A DNA stretch of 64,000 nucleotides. It comes from DASZZZ01 sp036260375 (lineage in GTDB: Bacteria > Actinomycetota > CADDZG01 > WHSQ01). The stretch lies in assembly GCA_036260375.1 (NCBI GenBank), contig DASZZZ010000044.1, positions 1 through 64,000 on the forward strand, given 5' to 3'. A program made the translations under genes and the position numbers. Positions 42,373-49,621 of this stretch are shown piece by piece. Positions within the stretch are counted from its first letter, which is position 1; the number at the start of each line of letters is the position of its first letter. Under the pieces are notes generated by a model. That model was given only the letters and a program-made list of their open reading frames with translations, was not told the origin of the DNA and ran no database searches.

Positions 42373-43646
42373 GGGGCTGAGCAGGTAGGGCAATCTGGCT
42401 TAGCAGCCCAGGCTGGGCTCCAGCGCGTACCTCCGCTCCGCTCCATATCGAAGGGTGCCGGTAGATCAGGCAGAGGCCGAAGGGCCACCAGCGCCTGCTC
42501 ACCCGGCAAGCGCTGAGACCAGTGACCCTCCTGTTCAAGGATGGTTGCGACCGTTACCTTCGCTGCCAGGTCGCCTACCAGGGCGAGGTCGCCGCCGACT
42601 GCGGTCATCGGGAGGTGCCTTGTTCCGGTGCCATAGTCATGATCTAGAGAAGGCTCGGGATCGAGTGAGCCAGCGTCGACGAGCATCTCGCGATGACAGA
42701 GCAGACAACCAGCCGACGGTTTAACCCGCAGCACCTCACCGTATCCACCGTCTTCTAGGACACAAGCGAGCACAAGCGGTATCTCTGCGCGTTTGGCGAG
42801 ATGGTTGACAACTCTGCGCGACGTGACTCCATCCGTCGTGCATATCGCGACGGTCGACTCTTGAAGAATGGGTCTGAGAACATCAGCATCAACGATCACA
42901 TCGAAAGGAAGGGCCTCCACAATCAGGTCCGGCCACCGGTTGATCAAGACTTGGCGCATTGCGGACACCTTGTGTTGCCCAATGAACCTGTCGGGAAGTT
43001 GATGGCGCACCACATTATGTTGGAGGTAACGGTCTGGATCAACAAGACGGATGTGCCGGATCCCGTACGAGGCCAAGGACTCCGCGACTGCGCTTCCGAT
43101 GCTCCCGGTTCCCAACAGCGTGACGCTCGCGTCCGCCATATCGTCCAGCGGCCAACCCGGACGAAGAAAGTCAAGAGGGCTCGCGTCCTCATCGACAATG
43201 TGGAGGAGCGCCGGGACTGCTCCTTCTTTGGAGATCCACCAACACGACCACACGGCTTCCGCTCCCGCTCCGGACACGGCGAGTACAGGTAGAGAACGTT
43301 CACCTGGAGACATCCATCCACTGGGTACCGAGCTCTTAAAGTACTCGAGTGCGATACGAGCTCGGTGGCGACGGGCTGCGTCGTGTGCCTCGTGAATGTC
43401 CGGGTTAACGCGATACCAAACCGCGAGGTCCGGCCGCTTATCATAGCTCCACAGGTAATGCCGCTTCATCCAGGGTGTCTCAACCGAAAGTTTCTGGTCT
43501 TGCATCTTCGAGTATCCGGAGACGAGAGCGACTCCCTCCTTCTCATCAACACGAAGGTCAAGCAAGCCCCAATTAGAACCCCACGACGCGATGTGATCCG
43601 CCACCTTCTTGGAGAGGAGAATTACTTGTCGCGCCCAGCTACTCAC
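42369..43646 (-). CDS. CBASS E1-like ThiF adenylyltransferase (separate from E2)
   Basis: The 425-residue protein contains a ThiF/E1 domain in its second half: the ATP-binding VTLLGTGSIGSAVAESLASYGI, the Asp/Arg block LVDPDRYLQHNVVRHQL, and AICTTDGVTSRRVVNHLA. Two CxxC pairs, CLLC and CPTC near the C-terminus, probably bind zinc. Residues 1-200 are a separate domain of unclear fold. E1 activates the C-terminal carboxylate of the CD-NTase for transfer to E2. In typical long type II CBASS, E1 and E2 are one Cap2 protein; here they are two. GTG at 43646 overlaps the E2 stop by 8 nt. Confidence 0.83.
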   Translation of the reverse strand: MSSWARQVILLSKKVADHIASWGSNWGLLDLRVDEKEGVALVSGYSKMQDQKLSVETPWMKRHYLWSYDKRPDLAVWYRVNPDIHEAHDAARRHRARIALEYFKSSVPSGWMSPGERSLPVLAVSGAGAEAVWSCWWISKEGAVPALLHIVDEDASPLDFLRPGWPLDDMADASVTLLGTGSIGSAVAESLASYGIRHIRLVDPDRYLQHNVVRHQLPDRFIGQHKVSAMRQVLINRWPDLIVEALPFDVIVDADVLRPILQESTVAICTTDGVTSRRVVNHLAKRAEIPLVLACVLEDGGYGEVLRVKPSAGCLLCHREMLVDAGSLDPEPSLDHDYGTGTRHLPMTAVGGDLALVGDLAAKVTVATILEQEGHWSQRLPGEQALVALRPLPDLPAPFDMERSGGTRWSPAWAAKPDCPTCSAP

Positions 43647-44175
43647 CGAGCTGATCCACGGCGTGATCGAGGGTTGCATGCGCCGCCTCGAAAAAATGGT
43701 CCAGGCTGGCATCGTGGGCGATCCCGTCTGTCGTCATCCGGTCGATTTCACCCGTCTGCATCAAGATGAACTCAAGGAACCATCCGGCCGCCTTGACGAT
43801 CAGGTCGGCGGCCGTGCCCCGGCCTGTCCAGTCGGACGCGCTCTGCAAGAGGCACAAGGAGCCGTCTCCGAGCACATGCCAACGAGCTTGAGTGCGGTGA
43901 TGAACCTCTGGCTGAGGATCGATCGGAAAGATGCTCGGTTCAACCATCGGGAAGGATTGCGGGTACTCAACGCGGACTCGTAGTCGCCGACCACTGAGGA
44001 ATTCATTGAGCTCTGGAGGCGCCGGTCTATCGAAAGGCCAGACGGGCACAAGGCCCTCCCATCCGCCCGCGCCGTTGTCGTCGACCCATTCAAGATCTGG
44101 GGCGACCTTCGCCATCTCCTCTTTTTCTGTCGATGCTCGGCGGGGCTCTGCCTCAAGCCAGCTTTGGCGTTCCAT
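43639..44175 (-). CDS. CBASS E2-like conjugating enzyme (separate protein)
   Basis: The 178-residue protein shows the prokaryotic E2 layout: LRVRVEYPQSFPMVEPSIFP, then HHRTQARWHVLGDGSLCLLQSASDW, where the Cys of SLCLL is in the place of the E2 active-site cysteine, then TAADLIVKAAGWFLEFIL. It should accept the CD-NTase as a thioester from E1 and pass it to a target. Unlike Cap2, the E1 part is encoded by the next gene. ATG at 44175 is 2 nt after the CD-NTase stop, so expression is tightly linked. Confidence 0.82.
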   Translation of the reverse strand: MERQSWLEAEPRRASTEKEEMAKVAPDLEWVDDNGAGGWEGLVPVWPFDRPAPPELNEFLSGRRLRVRVEYPQSFPMVEPSIFPIDPQPEVHHRTQARWHVLGDGSLCLLQSASDWTGRGTAADLIVKAAGWFLEFILMQTGEIDRMTTDGIAHDASLDHFFEAAHATLDHAVDQLGE

Positions 44176-44177
44176 AG

Positions 44178-45152
44178 CTACCCCTGCGGCGCGTCCACGA
44201 TCTTGCGTTTCGGTCGGGCGAGCCCGCCGGTTATCAACGCTGCGGCATCTTTCGCCTTGGTACAGCCACCCTCGGGTTCCGGAAAAATCGGCCCGAAGAC
44301 GTCACGCCAGAGGCACATCGCCCGCGCCTCTTCTCCCCGACCGTAAGCATCCACTGCCCGCCACGAACTATCTGCAGCCTTGGCAAGGGCCTCTCTAGCA
44401 GCGTCGCGATCCAAGTCGGGTTGGATCTCGCCGCAAAGGCCCGCTGGATCAACCACGGGATTCATCACTGCGCTAGTCGCGGCAGCGAAGAACTTTGCTA
44501 AGGCCTCAGACCTATTGAGCGTCGGCAGGTGGTCAAGCGCAAGTACCTCTACAACTAGCGATTTCATCCCGCTTCCGTGATCTGCGCTCCATCGTTTTAG
44601 CACACGAACCATCTTGGCGAACTGAGACCACTCCGAGTGGCGACGTGCCACCTCCTCCATCAGGTACTCAGGGTCTGAGCGGATCCAGCGTTGGGCCCTT
44701 CGTTCCGGAATGATCAACCCCCTCTCGCCGTGGCGGAGGGCTGGGGTCACGTCCACGGTGAAGGGCGCCTCTCCATCCGGATCGTCCATGAAGCATTTCA
44801 GAGCATGGTTTTGCTTGCGCATGAGGCGGACTTCGTGTCCTTCGCTTCCATCTTCGCCAAAGAATTCGTTGATCAACCAGCGAAGATGACCCAACGCGTC
44901 GTCTGCTGAAGGTCCTGGCTCGCCCCAATCTGCGTGAGCGTGGGGGTCGAATAGGCAGACAAGATCGACGTCATGCAGAGGGTCCTTGTGGGTTCCTCGG
45001 GCAAGCGACCCGGTCGGGATGACCTCGATGACGTCGAGAGCCTTCGGAAGAGCATCCCTGAAGAGATCTCTGCGTCGACGGGCCTCGCTCATGACATCGG
45101 CGGGCACATCGACTGTCTTCTGCAGCCGATCGAAGCCTTCTGCGATCCCCAC
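44178..45152 (-). CDS. CBASS cyclic-oligonucleotide synthase (CD-NTase)
   Basis: The 324-residue protein has the CD-NTase active site: GSLARGTHKDPLHDVDLVCLF (GS motif followed by the D-x-D metal pair) and the third Asp in FTVDVTPAL. The C-terminal half is helical. It makes a cyclic oligonucleotide on phage infection. The last residues are RKIVDAPQG: the terminal Gly is what Cap2-type E1/E2 enzymes use for conjugation. I prefer GTG at 45152, preceded by GGAGGA and a TAGGTT -10 box at 45184-45179; a TTG at 45212 gives 20 more residues. First gene of a five-gene operon. Confidence 0.9.
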   Translation of the reverse strand: MGIAEGFDRLQKTVDVPADVMSEARRRRDLFRDALPKALDVIEVIPTGSLARGTHKDPLHDVDLVCLFDPHAHADWGEPGPSADDALGHLRWLINEFFGEDGSEGHEVRLMRKQNHALKCFMDDPDGEAPFTVDVTPALRHGERGLIIPERRAQRWIRSDPEYLMEEVARRHSEWSQFAKMVRVLKRWSADHGSGMKSLVVEVLALDHLPTLNRSEALAKFFAAATSAVMNPVVDPAGLCGEIQPDLDRDAAREALAKAADSSWRAVDAYGRGEEARAMCLWRDVFGPIFPEPEGGCTKAKDAAALITGGLARPKRKIVDAPQG

Positions 45153-45178
45153 GACTCCTCCAATCGCCGGATGAAGCC

Positions 45179-45184
45179 AACCTA
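45179..45184 (-). promoter_or_regulatory. Candidate -10 box of the CBASS operon
   Basis: On the minus strand TAGGTT lies 26 nt upstream of the preferred GTG, leaving room for a short leader that contains GGAGGA. The -35 region is not convincing. Confidence 0.3.
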
Positions 45185-45320
45185 GCGACGGGGTACGACG
45201 ACTTTCGTCCAACGTGCCCTGCGGAAGGCGAGCCCTCCGAATAGCATGAGTGTAATTTCAGGCTAGCACGTCATGTAGGCGGGTGCCAACAGGATGGCGG
45301 ACGATAGTGACTCCCTCGGC

Positions 45321-45340
45321 ATAAGCACTGTGCTTATAGT
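45321..45340 (+). promoter_or_regulatory. 17-bp palindromic operator overlapping a -10 box
   Basis: ATAAGCAC-T-GTGCTTAT (45321-45337) is a perfect palindrome. Its right arm overlaps TATAGT (45335-45340), a consensus -10 box 7 nt before the ATG at 45348. A third half-site, GCTTAT, lies at 45350-45355. Binding here would block transcription of the AbiEi-like gene; self-repression is likely. Confidence 0.6.
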
Positions 45341-45347
45341 TGGCGAA

Positions 45348-46370
45348 ATGCTTATGAAGCTAGTCGAACAGCTTGAGGAAGCAGGTGCCAACGTTACGGT
45401 CACTCGGCGCGCAGCGGGTGATTTCGACGCCGTAGTGAACGTGGATCTCGACAATGTTCGGGCCACGTTTGCAGTCGAAGTCAGATCTCGGGCGCCCTAC
45501 CCCAACGAGCTCGACGCCTTTCTCGGCGCACACAAACACCTCGGAGGTGAGAGGAGCCGACTGCTCTTCGCCCCAGCTATCTCGGAGGGTCTCGGCCAAC
45601 GTCTCATCGGACACGGTTGGTCGTGGGCCGACTCCAGGGGGAACTTTGAATTGCGCGCTCCGGGAATCCGACTAAGGAATCGCGCCGCCTCAACGGCGAC
45701 TACACGCTCACGCCGGTCGTCCCTCTCTCATGGGCGGGGCGCCTTAACAATCATCCGTTTCCTGATCCGTGAAGGGAATGAGTGGGGGACGTTCGGGCCA
45801 ACACACCTCGCGAACGTTGCTGGAGTTAGGCAGCCGCGCGCTTCTCAGGTCCTCGCCAACCTAGCGTCAAGCGGTCTCGCGGAACGAGTCCCTGAAGGTT
45901 GGCGAGTCAATCGAGACGCCCTCCTCGACACGTTCCTCGCGCAATACCGGGGCGCCGGCGGAACCGAGGTTCCGCTTTACAGCCACGATGCGCCGACTCA
46001 GACCGCGGCGCGTATCGTTGACACGATTGATCCCACCCACTCGAAGATCGCGGTTTCTGCCGACGTCGGACCACATCTCATTTCGCCCTGGCGATCCCCC
46101 AGCATTGTCATCGCCTACGTCGAAGATGACACGCACGTTGACAAGCTGCAGCTAGTCCGCGCTAGAACGCGCGCCGACGCCAACGTGCTCCTGCGAGTTC
46201 CGGACGACACGTCCGTTTTTCGTTCGACTCCCTTGGAAGCCGACATCCTGAGTAACGCGATCCCGCTCGCCGATGAGACGCAGATGATTTGGGATCTCCA
46301 GGACCTCGGTGGTGAGGATCGGGTCGAGGCCGCAGGCGAGCTGAGAAAATGGCTACTCACCTCTCACTGA
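45348..46370 (+). CDS. AbiEi/COG4861-like protein: nuclease-like domain plus winged helix
   Basis: The 340-residue protein has an N-terminal PD-(D/E)xK-like region (DFDAVVNVDLDNVRATFAVEVR) followed by GHGWSWADSRGNFELRAPG, a pattern I associate with COG4861/AbiEi-type antitoxin proteins. A winged-helix follows (about 165-205, THLANVAGVRQPRASQVLANLASSGLAERV). The C-terminal domain ends QMIWDLQDLGGEDRVEAAGELRKWLL, also AbiEi-like. No AbiEii toxin is next to it; the CBASS operon is divergent instead. It may be the regulator or an added module of that operon. ATG at 45348 is preferred because a -10 box and palindrome lie directly upstream; the frame opens at 45294. Confidence 0.72.
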   Translation: MLMKLVEQLEEAGANVTVTRRAAGDFDAVVNVDLDNVRATFAVEVRSRAPYPNELDAFLGAHKHLGGERSRLLFAPAISEGLGQRLIGHGWSWADSRGNFELRAPGIRLRNRAASTATTRSRRSSLSHGRGALTIIRFLIREGNEWGTFGPTHLANVAGVRQPRASQVLANLASSGLAERVPEGWRVNRDALLDTFLAQYRGAGGTEVPLYSHDAPTQTAARIVDTIDPTHSKIAVSADVGPHLISPWRSPSIVIAYVEDDTHVDKLQLVRARTRADANVLLRVPDDTSVFRSTPLEADILSNAIPLADETQMIWDLQDLGGEDRVEAAGELRKWLLTSH

Positions 46371-46521
46371 GCCGCCTGGTACTGGCAGCCAATTCGGTGG
46401 CAGACGACCTTGGTCTTGTCGCGATGACGGACGTGTGATTCGCGCTGGCGGTGCTAGGCGACATCGAGAGTCGTCTCATCCGGCGGACACATGGTCACGG
46501 TGGTCGTTCAACGGTGGGGGC

Positions 46522-46775
46522 ATGGGCCGCGAGCTGAAACGCAAGATACGGACGTTCGGGATTCAGCCGATCGGTGCGAAGGATGGCCGACTGATTCAAC
46601 GTCGCAAGGAGCGCGGGTACCGCCGGACTACGGAGACACCTATGCCAAGAGCCTTGATGACATCCCCGCATCCGTCGAAGACGGTTGGCACACGCTCGGC
46701 ATCGTCGACTTGCTCGTTCCGGCTTACACAAACAGGCACCTGAAGACGTCAATTGCGCTGAGCCCATCGACATAG
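46522..46775 (+). pseudogene. Possible frameshifted remnant at the right side of the island
   Basis: A frame starting ATG at 46522 (MGRELKRKIRTFGIQPIGAK) loses coding character near 46620. The next frame then reads PPDYGDTYAKSLDDIPASV and ends at 46775. Together they could be one broken gene of about 85 codons. I recognise no family. The rest of 46371-46817 shows nothing clear. Confidence 0.25.
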
Positions 46776-46817
46776 GGTCCAGCGAACGGCATGGCTGCGC
46801 CACGATCAGCCACTGAG

Positions 46818-47810
46818 TCAGTGGACCTTCGAGCGCCTTGCGACGGCGGCCGCCGTCAACGTCGCTGCCGCGAGTGCGACGGCCCGCGATCCTGGTACGC
46901 GCGCGATCAGCCACTGGGCGCTCGTCGCCTTCGCGTCCTCGTCGAAGACCCCGTGGGCTCCCGCGTCGCCCGGCACGGGCGCGAAGAGGTTGTCGCGGCG
47001 ACCGGGCGCGAGCGGCTCGTCGCTCTGCTGCGAGTCGTAGCCGGTGCGCGCGAGGTATCGATCGAGCAGGCCCGGAACGACGCGGTTCGCAAGGATCGCC
47101 CTCGCCGTCGGCCAGCCGAGCCAGTACTCACGCCTCGGGCGGTCGGCGGCGTGCACGATCGCGTCGGCGGCGAGCTCGGGTTGGAAGATCGGGGGGACCG
47201 GCTGCGGGTGCCGCGCCAGCGTCGTCCTCACCCACCCGAACTGCGGCGTGTTGATCGCCGGCAGATGGACGAGCGTGACGCGCACGTTCGAGCGGTCGTG
47301 CAGGAGCTCGCAGCGCAGCGATTCGGTGAACCCCTCGATCGCGTGCTTTGCGCCGCAGTACGCCGACTGCAGCGGGATCGCGCGGTACGCGAGCGCCGAG
47401 CCGACCTGCACGATCACGCCGCGGTCGCGCTCCTTCATGCGTCTGAGCGCGGCCATCGTGCCGTGGACGTAGCCGAGGTAGGTCACCTCCGTCACGCGCC
47501 GGAACTCGTGCGGCGAGATGGCGTCGAACGGCGCGAACACCGACACCATCGCGTCGTTGACCCACACGTCGATGGGGCCGAGCTCGCGCTCGACGCGCGC
47601 GGCGGCGTCCTCGACCGCGTCGGCGTCGGCGACGTCGACACGGAGCGCGACGGCGCGGCCCCCACGCTCGCGAATCTCGCGCGCGGCCCCCTCGAGCCCG
47701 TCGGCCCCGCGCGCGAGCAACGCAACCGCGTCGCCCCGGGCCGCAAAAGCGCGCGCGGCGGCGCGCCCGACGCCTGCGGACGCACCGGTGACGACCACCA
47801 CGCGCGGCAT
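46818..47810 (-). CDS. Short-chain dehydrogenase/reductase
   Basis: The 330-residue protein has the classical SDR pattern: TGASAGVGRAAARAFAARG (cofactor site, about 7-25), the NNAG-like WVNDAMVS, the catalytic Ser in VGSALAY and YxxxK in AYCGAKHAIEGF. The longer C-terminal part (FQPELAADAIVHAADRPRREYWLG) matches the SDR group often annotated as oxidoreductases with a transmembrane tail; the last residues are hydrophobic (AVALAAATLTAAAVA). Substrate unknown. ATG at 47810 is chosen; the frame opens at 47834. It marks the return to host-like GC content. Confidence 0.85.
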   Translation of the reverse strand: MPRVVVVTGASAGVGRAAARAFAARGDAVALLARGADGLEGAAREIRERGGRAVALRVDVADADAVEDAAARVERELGPIDVWVNDAMVSVFAPFDAISPHEFRRVTEVTYLGYVHGTMAALRRMKERDRGVIVQVGSALAYRAIPLQSAYCGAKHAIEGFTESLRCELLHDRSNVRVTLVHLPAINTPQFGWVRTTLARHPQPVPPIFQPELAADAIVHAADRPRREYWLGWPTARAILANRVVPGLLDRYLARTGYDSQQSDEPLAPGRRDNLFAPVPGDAGAHGVFDEDAKATSAQWLIARVPGSRAVALAAATLTAAAVARRSKVH

Positions 47811-47901
47811 CGCTACACCGGCCGCCGGGGACACGACGGTCGCGACATCCGAACGCGTCGCCGACCGGACGGCGGCGCCACGGAGCGTCGCCGCGATCGG
47901 C

Positions 47902-48606
47902 TCACTTGCGCGGGGCCCGCAGGCGCACGCAGCATCGACCCGGAGTCGGCTCCAGGGCCGCCTCGACGGTGTCGTTGCCGAGCCCCCGCAGCATGCCGTC
48001 GACGAACTCGCGGTTGAGGCCGCACACGAGCTCGGGAGCCTGACGGGCCAGCCGGTGGAACGGGCAGTTCCGGAGCGCGATCGAGCCGTCGGCGTCCTTG
48101 TAGGGCTCGAACCCGTAGTCGACCAACGTCTCCTGGGCGACGGCGAGCGTGCGCTCGGACCCGGGCGGTCTCAGGGCGAGCCGGGCCTTGACCTCTTCGC
48201 CGACGCGCTCGCCGCGCTCGAACGCGACGCGCTTGGCGACTGCGCGCGGCGGGTCGCCGGCGTCACGGTCGAGGGCCTCGACCAGGATCTCGCCGACGAC
48301 GTCGTAGCGGCGCTCGGGGATCGACACGTCGACCTCGACGTCGGACGGCTGGTACAGCTTCGAGCTGCGGCCGGCCCCCGCTCCCGACCTGCCCGGCAGG
48401 CGCGCGTAGTGCGCCGTGAGCAGCCCTCGCTGCACGAGCTTGTCGAGGTGGAACGCCGCGAGCTTGCGCGAGATGCCGACGTGCTCGGCGGCCTCGTCGC
48501 GCGACACCGGGGCGCCGCGGCCCCGGATGTACACGTACATGCGCCGGCGCAGGTCGTCGTCGAGCGCGGCGACGAGCCCGGCGGCGGTGCGCAGTCCTCG
48601 CAACAT
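47902..48606 (-). CDS. COG2345-type transcriptional regulator with C-terminal cysteine cluster
   Basis: The 234-residue protein has an N-terminal winged helix (RRMYVYIRGRGAPVSRDEAAEHVGISRKLAAFHLDKLVQRGLL) and a C-terminal domain with Cys residues in NCPFHRLARQAPELVCGLN and GRCCVRL. Similar regulators (SufR and COG2345 types) hold an Fe-S cluster or metal there. It likely senses redox or iron state. ATG at 48606. In its upstream region lies ACGA-ACAC-TCGT (48623-48634), a small palindrome. It is divergent from the secreted-protein gene, which has a strong promoter and may be its target. Confidence 0.8.
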   Translation of the reverse strand: MLRGLRTAAGLVAALDDDLRRRMYVYIRGRGAPVSRDEAAEHVGISRKLAAFHLDKLVQRGLLTAHYARLPGRSGAGAGRSSKLYQPSDVEVDVSIPERRYDVVGEILVEALDRDAGDPPRAVAKRVAFERGERVGEEVKARLALRPPGSERTLAVAQETLVDYGFEPYKDADGSIALRNCPFHRLARQAPELVCGLNREFVDGMLRGLGNDTVEAALEPTPGRCCVRLRAPRK

Positions 48607-48687
48607 GCGATCACCCTATAACACGAACACTCGTTGGCACAAGAGGCTCGGCAAGCCCATGGTGGGCGAATTGCGCCAACGATCGTC

Positions 48688-48740
48688 GCCTAAAGTGCCT
48701 TGACACCGGTCTCCCGCGGCCGTACGGTGGGCGCCTAAAG
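48688..48740 (+). promoter_or_regulatory. Strong promoter flanked by repeated GCCTAAAG boxes
   Basis: TTGACA (48700-48705), 17 nt, TACGGT (48723-48728) gives a near-consensus promoter for the secreted-protein gene. GCCTAAAG occurs at 48688-48695 and again at 48733-48740, on both sides; the second copy is part of the palindrome GCCTAAAGGC. The two boxes look like binding sites for a regulator, possibly the divergent COG2345-type protein. Confidence 0.55.
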
Positions 48741-48836
48741 GCAAAGATGATTGGCGTTAGAGGAGGCGATGCCGCTGCCCGGCGTTCTCGAGTCTCGTAG
48801 CTCCGCGCCCAACCACCACACGATCGAGGAGAGCCA

Positions 48837-49520
48837 GTGAGAAACGAGCGCATGCGCACGACGATCGCAGCGGGCGGGGCGGCGGTCCTGCTCGGCGCCA
48901 CGATGTTCGTGGGCGGCCACGTGCAGGCCCCCGTCGAGTCGGCCGAGGCGTCGACGACGCACACCGCGCCGAACGCCCGCTCGCGCGAGGCGATCCGCCT
49001 CCGCAACAAGATGCGCAAGCTGTGGGAGGACCACATCGTCTGGACGCGCCAGTTCATCGTGAGCGCGATCGCCGATCTGCCCGACGCCGGCACGGCGGCC
49101 GCGCGACTGCTCGCGAACCAGGACCACATCGGCAACGCGATCAAGCCGTACTACGGCGACGCCGCGGGTGAGCGGCTGTCGTCGCTGCTCCGCGACCACA
49201 TCCTGATCGCGGCCGACTTGCTGGACGCGGCCAAGGCGGGCGACTCCGAGGGCGTCGAGGAGGCGAACGCGCGCTGGCGCGCCAACGCCAACGACATCGC
49301 CGCGTTCCTCCACGCCGCCAATCCGCACCACTGGCGCACGCGCGACATGCGGGCGATGATGTCGGCGCACCTCGACTGGACGCTGACCGAGGCGACGGCG
49401 CGCCTCCACGGCGACTGGGACGGCGACGTCGCGGCGTACGACCGTATCCATCGGGACATCCTGCACATGGCGGACATGCTGAGCCTCGGCATCGTCGCCC
49501 AGTTCCCCGGCAAGTTCTAG
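48837..49520 (+). CDS. Secreted helical protein of unknown function
   Basis: The 227-residue protein starts with a signal peptide (about 8-32, TTIAAGGAAVLLGATMFVGGHVQA), then is fully helical: LRNKMRKLWEDHIVWTRQFIVSAIADLPDAG, ALLRDHILIAADLLDAAKAGD and IHRDILHMADMLSLGIVAQFPGKF. I recall a widespread family with this pattern that carries misleading automatic names; no activity is established. His-rich spots such as ANPHHW and SAHLD could bind metal, which is a guess. GTG at 48837 has GAGGAG upstream. It has a strong promoter, so it is probably well expressed. Confidence 0.75.
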   Translation: MRNERMRTTIAAGGAAVLLGATMFVGGHVQAPVESAEASTTHTAPNARSREAIRLRNKMRKLWEDHIVWTRQFIVSAIADLPDAGTAAARLLANQDHIGNAIKPYYGDAAGERLSSLLRDHILIAADLLDAAKAGDSEGVEEANARWRANANDIAAFLHAANPHHWRTRDMRAMMSAHLDWTLTEATARLHGDWDGDVAAYDRIHRDILHMADMLSLGIVAQFPGKF

Positions 49521-49548
49521 TGACGACGCGCGGCACGGTGGTCGTCAC
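49520..49548 (+). terminator. Inverted repeat after the secreted-protein gene
   Basis: GTGACGAC and GTCGTCAC pair perfectly around a 13-nt loop, starting at the stop codon of the gene before it. Together with the next hairpin it likely ends that transcript. Confidence 0.45.
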
Positions 49549-49560
49549 GAGCTAGACGCG

Positions 49561-49595
49561 GGGGGCCGGGAGCCGTCTTCCCGCTCCCGGCCCCC
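49561..49595 (+). terminator. Strong 12-bp GC hairpin before the GH15 gene
   Basis: GGGGGCCGGGAG and CTCCCGGCCCCC form a perfect 12-bp stem with an 11-nt loop. It is very stable though not followed by a T-run. It lies 27 nt before the ATG of the GH15 gene. Confidence 0.6.
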
Positions 49596-49621
49596 GACGA
49601 CGTCGACGAAAGGCGTTCGAG

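Larger units (their letters stand above)
39454..46800. mobile_element. Putative tRNA-Lys-linked defence island
   Basis: From the 3' end of tRNA-Lys to just before the SDR gene at 46818, the sequence is visibly richer in A and T and uses codons such as TTT, ATT and AGA that are rare nearby. It holds a CBASS operon, a divergent AbiEi-like gene, an ABM-type gene and broken frames. A tRNA 3' end is a classic integration site. I found no intact integrase and no second copy of the tRNA end by eye, so the element is inferred, probably old and decayed. Right border is approximate. Confidence 0.55.

Noticed and set aside
46371..46817. Second copy of the tRNA-Lys 3' end as right attachment site
   Set aside because: No match to the T-arm and acceptor sequence was found by eye.
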